Assembly: GCF_016411825.1 (NCBI RefSeq)
Contig: NZ_JAEKMH010000002.1
Span: forward strand, 930,001-994,000
Length of the DNA: 64,000 nt
Direction of reading: 5' to 3'
Source: Devosia sediminis
GTDB taxonomy: Bacteria; Pseudomonadota; Alphaproteobacteria; Rhizobiales; Devosiaceae
Made by a program: the position numbers and the translations under genes. Shown piece after piece: positions 60,779-64,000 of this stretch (its first letter is position 1; each line of letters starts with the position of its first letter). The notes beneath the pieces were generated by a model. That model was not told the DNA's origin. It saw only the letters and a list, made by a program, of their open reading frames with translations, and did no database searches.

Positions 60779-63094
60779 ATGAGCTACGAACAGTCTCCAT
60801 ACGACGATACGCGGATCGACGTTTCGGCTCTGCTGTCCGCCATTGTCCGCCGCTTGCCGCGCATTTTGCTGGTCACGCTGGCTTTGCTTGTTGCCGCCTT
60901 CGTGGTGCTGATGTTCCAGCCGCGCATGTATGAGTCGTCCTCGTCCATCCTGGTTGAGCCGCGGTCCAATCCTTATGTCCGCGCCTCCAATGAGCAGGCT
61001 CCCTCGCCCTCCGGCAACGAAGTTGGTGTTGTTTCGAGCCAGATCGAGCTGCTCAAGTCCCGCGATACGCTTTTGGGCGTCATTGATGCGCTGGATCTGC
61101 GGTCCGTGCCCGAATTCAACGGCACCGCCGCTGGCATGTCGCCGCTTGGCATCATCATGCAACTGGCCGGTCGTCGCGCCGCAACGCCGGAAAGCATCGA
61201 CGAGACCGTGCTCAAGGCGCTGCACGATCGCCTGAATGTCGCCCAGGAACGTGATTCCCGCATCATCTCGGTCACTGTCAGCACCACCGATCCGGACCTG
61301 TCCGCTCGCATCGCCAATGCCGTTGCCGCAGCGCATGTCACCCGGCGTGCGCAATTGTCCATATCCGACACCGCCGATGCCTCCGGCTGGCTGCGGGCGG
61401 AAATCGACCGTCTCCGCGTCTCCGTCGAAGAGGCCGAATCTGCCGTCGCCGATTTCAAGGTCAACAACGACCTCTTCGTCGGCCAGAACAATACCAGCCT
61501 GCTCGACCAGCAGCTCTCCACCATTGCGGCCCAGATCACCGCGGCGCAGGAGCGGCACAATGCGGCTATGTCGCGCGCCTCCCTCATTCGTGGCCTTATC
61601 GAGCGTAATCAGCCGCTCGACAGTGTGCCCGACGTGCGCGACTCGGTCGTCATTCAGCGTTTGAGCGAAGACAAGGCGCGGCTGCAGGGCGAGCAGGCCC
61701 AGCTCTCCGCGACGCTGCTGTCCAACCATCCCAGCGTTCGCGCCCTCAATGCGCAGATTGCCGAACTGAATAACCAGATCCGCACCGAGGGTGCCCGCGT
61801 GGCCGATGCGCTGGAGGCCGAGGCGCAGATCGAATCCGATCTCGTCGCCTCGTCCCAGGCCGAACTCGCTCGCGCCAAGTCGACCGCATCCGTCGCGACC
61901 CGCGACACGGTGACCCTTGATAGCCTCGAACGCGAGGCCAAGGCCCAGCGCGACCTGCTCGAAGCCTATCTGCTGCGCTTCAACGAAGCGTCCTCGCGCG
62001 TCGATACCAATCTGGCTCTGCCCGACGTCCGGGTCGTGTCCGAGGCCGCCCCTTCGGTAACTCCGGCTTCGCCGAAGACGTCGCTCATCATGATCGCGGT
62101 TGGCGTGCTGTCGGTGATCATTCAGGTTGGCATCGTGGCCTTTGCCGAATTGATGTCCGGCCGCGTGCTGGTCCCTGCGACGCGTCCGCAGGCTGCGACC
62201 GACGCTCTCGACGAACCGCCCTTCGATGCCGCCGAGCTGGAACCCGAAGAGCGCTGGGCGGTGGAAGCCGATCCCATTCCGGTGGCCGTCGCTCCCCAGC
62301 CTGTGCCGGCCGAGCCCGCGCCTTCGATCCCGGTTGCGCCTGCTGCGGCTCCGGTCCGGTCGGCCCGTTCGCTGCTGGGCGATCTGCTCTCCCGGCGCCG
62401 TGATGATGAGACGGTTGCGCCAGAAGCAGAGGCGGCGCAGCCGCCCGTCGTGGACCCCGCGCCGGTGCGGGAAGCTCGTCGCGACGCTGCCGTTGCCGAA
62501 ATTTCCGCGCACAAGCCAGCCCCGTCGCCGCGTCCGCGTGCTTCTGCTGGCGTCCTTCAGTATGCCGACCTTGTCTCCGACCTGATCCTGGGGCGCACCC
62601 ATCTGCTGCTGCTGGCCGATCACGCCGAAGGGCAGGGGAGCTCGGCCCTGGCCGAGGATCTCGTGGGCGATGCACTGGCCAAGGGCCTCAGCGTTGCGCT
62701 GATTGATGCAGGCACCGGCCGCCGTGGCGGCAATGCGGGCATCAGCGACCTCAGCTCGGGCGCCGCCAGCTTCGGCGATGTGGTGCAAAAGTCCGCCGAC
62801 AACGGCTTTGCCGAGGTCACCTGGGGCCGTGCCGTCGCGATCGATCGACGCTCCACCCGGCCGCAGACCCTGGTGGAGGCCCTGGGCGATATTTACGAAG
62901 TGGTCGTGGTTCTGACCGGCCAGGTTGGCGGTCGTTCCAGCCTCGACCTCTTCGCTGAATTGGGCGGGCGTATTGTCCTCGTGGCCGATGACGAGACCGC
63001 CATGGAACACGCCGAGGCCGCGCGCCGCTCGCTTGTGGATGCCGGCCTGTCACGGGTCGAAATCACGGCCCTGCGGGAAACCGTGGCCGCCTGA
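60779..63094 (+). CDS. GumC/Wzc-like polysaccharide chain-length protein with degenerate kinase domain
   Basis: The 771-residue inner-membrane protein has an N-terminal Wzz domain with a first helix (ILLVTLALLVAAFVVLMFQPRMYESSSSILVEPR), long periplasmic coiled coils (about 200-400), a second membrane helix (about 435-460) and a Pro/Glu-rich linker (about 470-590). The C-terminal part (about 600-771) resembles the BY-kinase fold, but the Walker A has no lysine (AEGQGSSAL), A-prime reads ALIDAG and Walker B reads VVVLTG. There is no terminal Tyr cluster. It probably acts structurally. GAGGG precedes the ATG. The deacetylase follows after 13 bases. Confidence 0.88.
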   Translation: MSYEQSPYDDTRIDVSALLSAIVRRLPRILLVTLALLVAAFVVLMFQPRMYESSSSILVEPRSNPYVRASNEQAPSPSGNEVGVVSSQIELLKSRDTLLGVIDALDLRSVPEFNGTAAGMSPLGIIMQLAGRRAATPESIDETVLKALHDRLNVAQERDSRIISVTVSTTDPDLSARIANAVAAAHVTRRAQLSISDTADASGWLRAEIDRLRVSVEEAESAVADFKVNNDLFVGQNNTSLLDQQLSTIAAQITAAQERHNAAMSRASLIRGLIERNQPLDSVPDVRDSVVIQRLSEDKARLQGEQAQLSATLLSNHPSVRALNAQIAELNNQIRTEGARVADALEAEAQIESDLVASSQAELARAKSTASVATRDTVTLDSLEREAKAQRDLLEAYLLRFNEASSRVDTNLALPDVRVVSEAAPSVTPASPKTSLIMIAVGVLSVIIQVGIVAFAELMSGRVLVPATRPQAATDALDEPPFDAAELEPEERWAVEADPIPVAVAPQPVPAEPAPSIPVAPAAAPVRSARSLLGDLLSRRRDDETVAPEAEAAQPPVVDPAPVREARRDAAVAEISAHKPAPSPRPRASAGVLQYADLVSDLILGRTHLLLLADHAEGQGSSALAEDLVGDALAKGLSVALIDAGTGRRGGNAGISDLSSGAASFGDVVQKSADNGFAEVTWGRAVAIDRRSTRPQTLVEALGDIYEVVVVLTGQVGGRSSLDLFAELGGRIVLVADDETAMEHAEAARRSLVDAGLSRVEITALRETVAA

Positions 63095-63107
63095 GCGGGA
63101 CAAGACC

Positions 63108-64000
63108 ATGTCGCTCAAATACACGGCCATCCGCGCCAGTTTCGAACTGCTTTGGCTGACGCGGATGCCGCACTTGTTCAGCCTGTTGTCCAGGTCGCGC
63201 GGCGTCATCCTGACCCTGCACCGGGTGCTGCCCGACGAGCCCGCGGATTTTTCGCCCAACGCCATCCTGCAGGTCACCCCTGACTTTCTCGATTATTGCC
63301 TCGAGCGCTTCGCCACGCTTGGCATCGACGTGGTGCCGATCGACGAGGCGCTGGAGCGGCTGGCAGCGCCACGCAAGGGGCGGCCCTTCATCGTCCTCAC
63401 CTTCGACGATGCCTATCGAGACAATCTCCAATATGCCCTGCCGGTGCTGCAGGCGCACGAGGCACCCTTCACGCTCTACGTGCCCACCGCTTTTGTCGAT
63501 GGCGTCGGCCAGCTCTGGTGGCAGGCGATCGAGGACATCATTGTGCGGCAAGAGGCGGTCGCTTTCACGGAGGGCGACGACACCGAATACGTCGACACCC
63601 GCACCACCGCGCAGAAGAACGAGGCTTTCAACCGGCTCTACTGGCGCATGCGCAAGCTGCCCGAGGCCGAGCGCCTGGCCTTGCTGGCGCAGTTCACCGC
63701 CGCCTATGGCTACGACCTCGATCGTCAGTGCCGCGAACTGATCATGGACTGGCAGCAATTGCGCCTATTCGCTGGCGATCCGCTCTGCACCATCGGGGCG
63801 CATACCGTGCACCACTACGAACTGGCCAAGCTGCCGGTCCAGCAGGCCGCCGACGAAATGATCCAGTCCGTCGACGTCATCGAGGCGCAGTTCGGCATCC
63901 GACCGGCGCATTTTTCCTATCCTCTGGGTGGGCCGCTGTCCTGCGGGCCGCGGGAATTCGCCCTGGCGCGCGAACTCGGTTTCCGCACTGCGGTCACCAC
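63108..64000 (+). CDS. Polysaccharide deacetylase family protein, 3' truncated by window
   Basis: The first 297 residues are present. SRGVILTLHRVLPDEP, then VLTFDDAYRDNLQYALPVL carries the NodB motif with catalytic and metal-binding Asp; TIGAHTVHHYELAKL provides the metal-binding His, and HFSYPLGG matches motif 3. Such enzymes remove N- or O-acetyl groups from polysaccharides. Here it follows the GumC-like gene, so it probably acts on the EPS or its precursor. No signal peptide is visible, suggesting cytoplasmic action or an uncertain start. Confidence 0.88.
   Translation, partial: MSLKYTAIRASFELLWLTRMPHLFSLLSRSRGVILTLHRVLPDEPADFSPNAILQVTPDFLDYCLERFATLGIDVVPIDEALERLAAPRKGRPFIVLTFDDAYRDNLQYALPVLQAHEAPFTLYVPTAFVDGVGQLWWQAIEDIIVRQEAVAFTEGDDTEYVDTRTTAQKNEAFNRLYWRMRKLPEAERLALLAQFTAAYGYDLDRQCRELIMDWQQLRLFAGDPLCTIGAHTVHHYELAKLPVQQAADEMIQSVDVIEAQFGIRPAHFSYPLGGPLSCGPREFALARELGFRTAVT

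Overview
The window is a high-GC chromosome segment of an alphaproteobacterium in the Hyphomicrobiales (Rhizobiales). Devosia or a close relative is the best guess. The reasons are blocks of gene order typical of that group (rpoZ-rsh-pyrE-acpS-lepB-rnc-era-recO-parC; ldtR/ldtP; glyA-nrdR-ribH-nusB; bamE, cytochrome bc1 chaperone, DUF177, plsX-fabH-ihfA-merR), a Bpt-type transferase, an Asp-rich HemB, an FMN-riboswitch RibN transporter and rhizobial-style inositol genes. The genus is inferred, not proven.

Layout. 1-8.5 kb: the end of rpoZ, then a dense plus-strand block of housekeeping genes (stringent response, pyrimidine synthesis, ACP activation, signal peptidase, RNase III, Era, RecO), interrupted by a divergent monooxygenase/MarR pair and a membrane protein. 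8.7-16.5 kb: parC, a Dabb protein, then bpt, an RDD protein and hemB on the minus strand, split by a methyltransferase and an EamA exporter on the plus strand. 16.6-24 kb: accessory genes, including a methyltransferase of different base composition, an XRE/MmyB regulator, the LdtR/LdtP cell-wall pair, a cluster of hairpin repeats, and a WYL regulator facing an exported RidA protein. 24-34 kb: glyA-nrdR-ribH-nusB, a Tat-exported protein of uncertain enzymatic type, and the bamE to merR block. 34.3-43 kb: a myo-inositol catabolic locus, with iolG alone on the plus strand and iolR-iolC-iolD-iolE-small membrane gene-iolB on the minus strand; sites matching GGAA-N6-TTCC lie at iolR and iolG, with weaker matches before iolC. 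43-54 kb: the FMN riboswitch and ribN, an MFS transporter, two unknown envelope proteins, a Gfo/Idh/MocA-aldo/keto reductase fusion facing an AraC regulator, a CHASE2 adenylate cyclase, a 41-residue membrane protein, and tRNA-Pro(GGG). 54.7-64 kb: an exopolysaccharide cluster, made of a five-gene minus-strand operon (export lipoprotein, glycosyltransferase, priming phosphotransferase, secreted beta-propeller-like protein, ligase/polymerase) facing a GumC-like chain-length protein and a polysaccharide deacetylase that runs off the end.

Intergenic spaces carry at least three families of palindromic repeats. The most distinctive is a two-hairpin element (near 238, 11114 and 20944-21217) whose copies differ by paired, structure-preserving changes and keep a tandem G-A/A-G internal loop. 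No CRISPR array, transposase, integrase or rRNA was seen.
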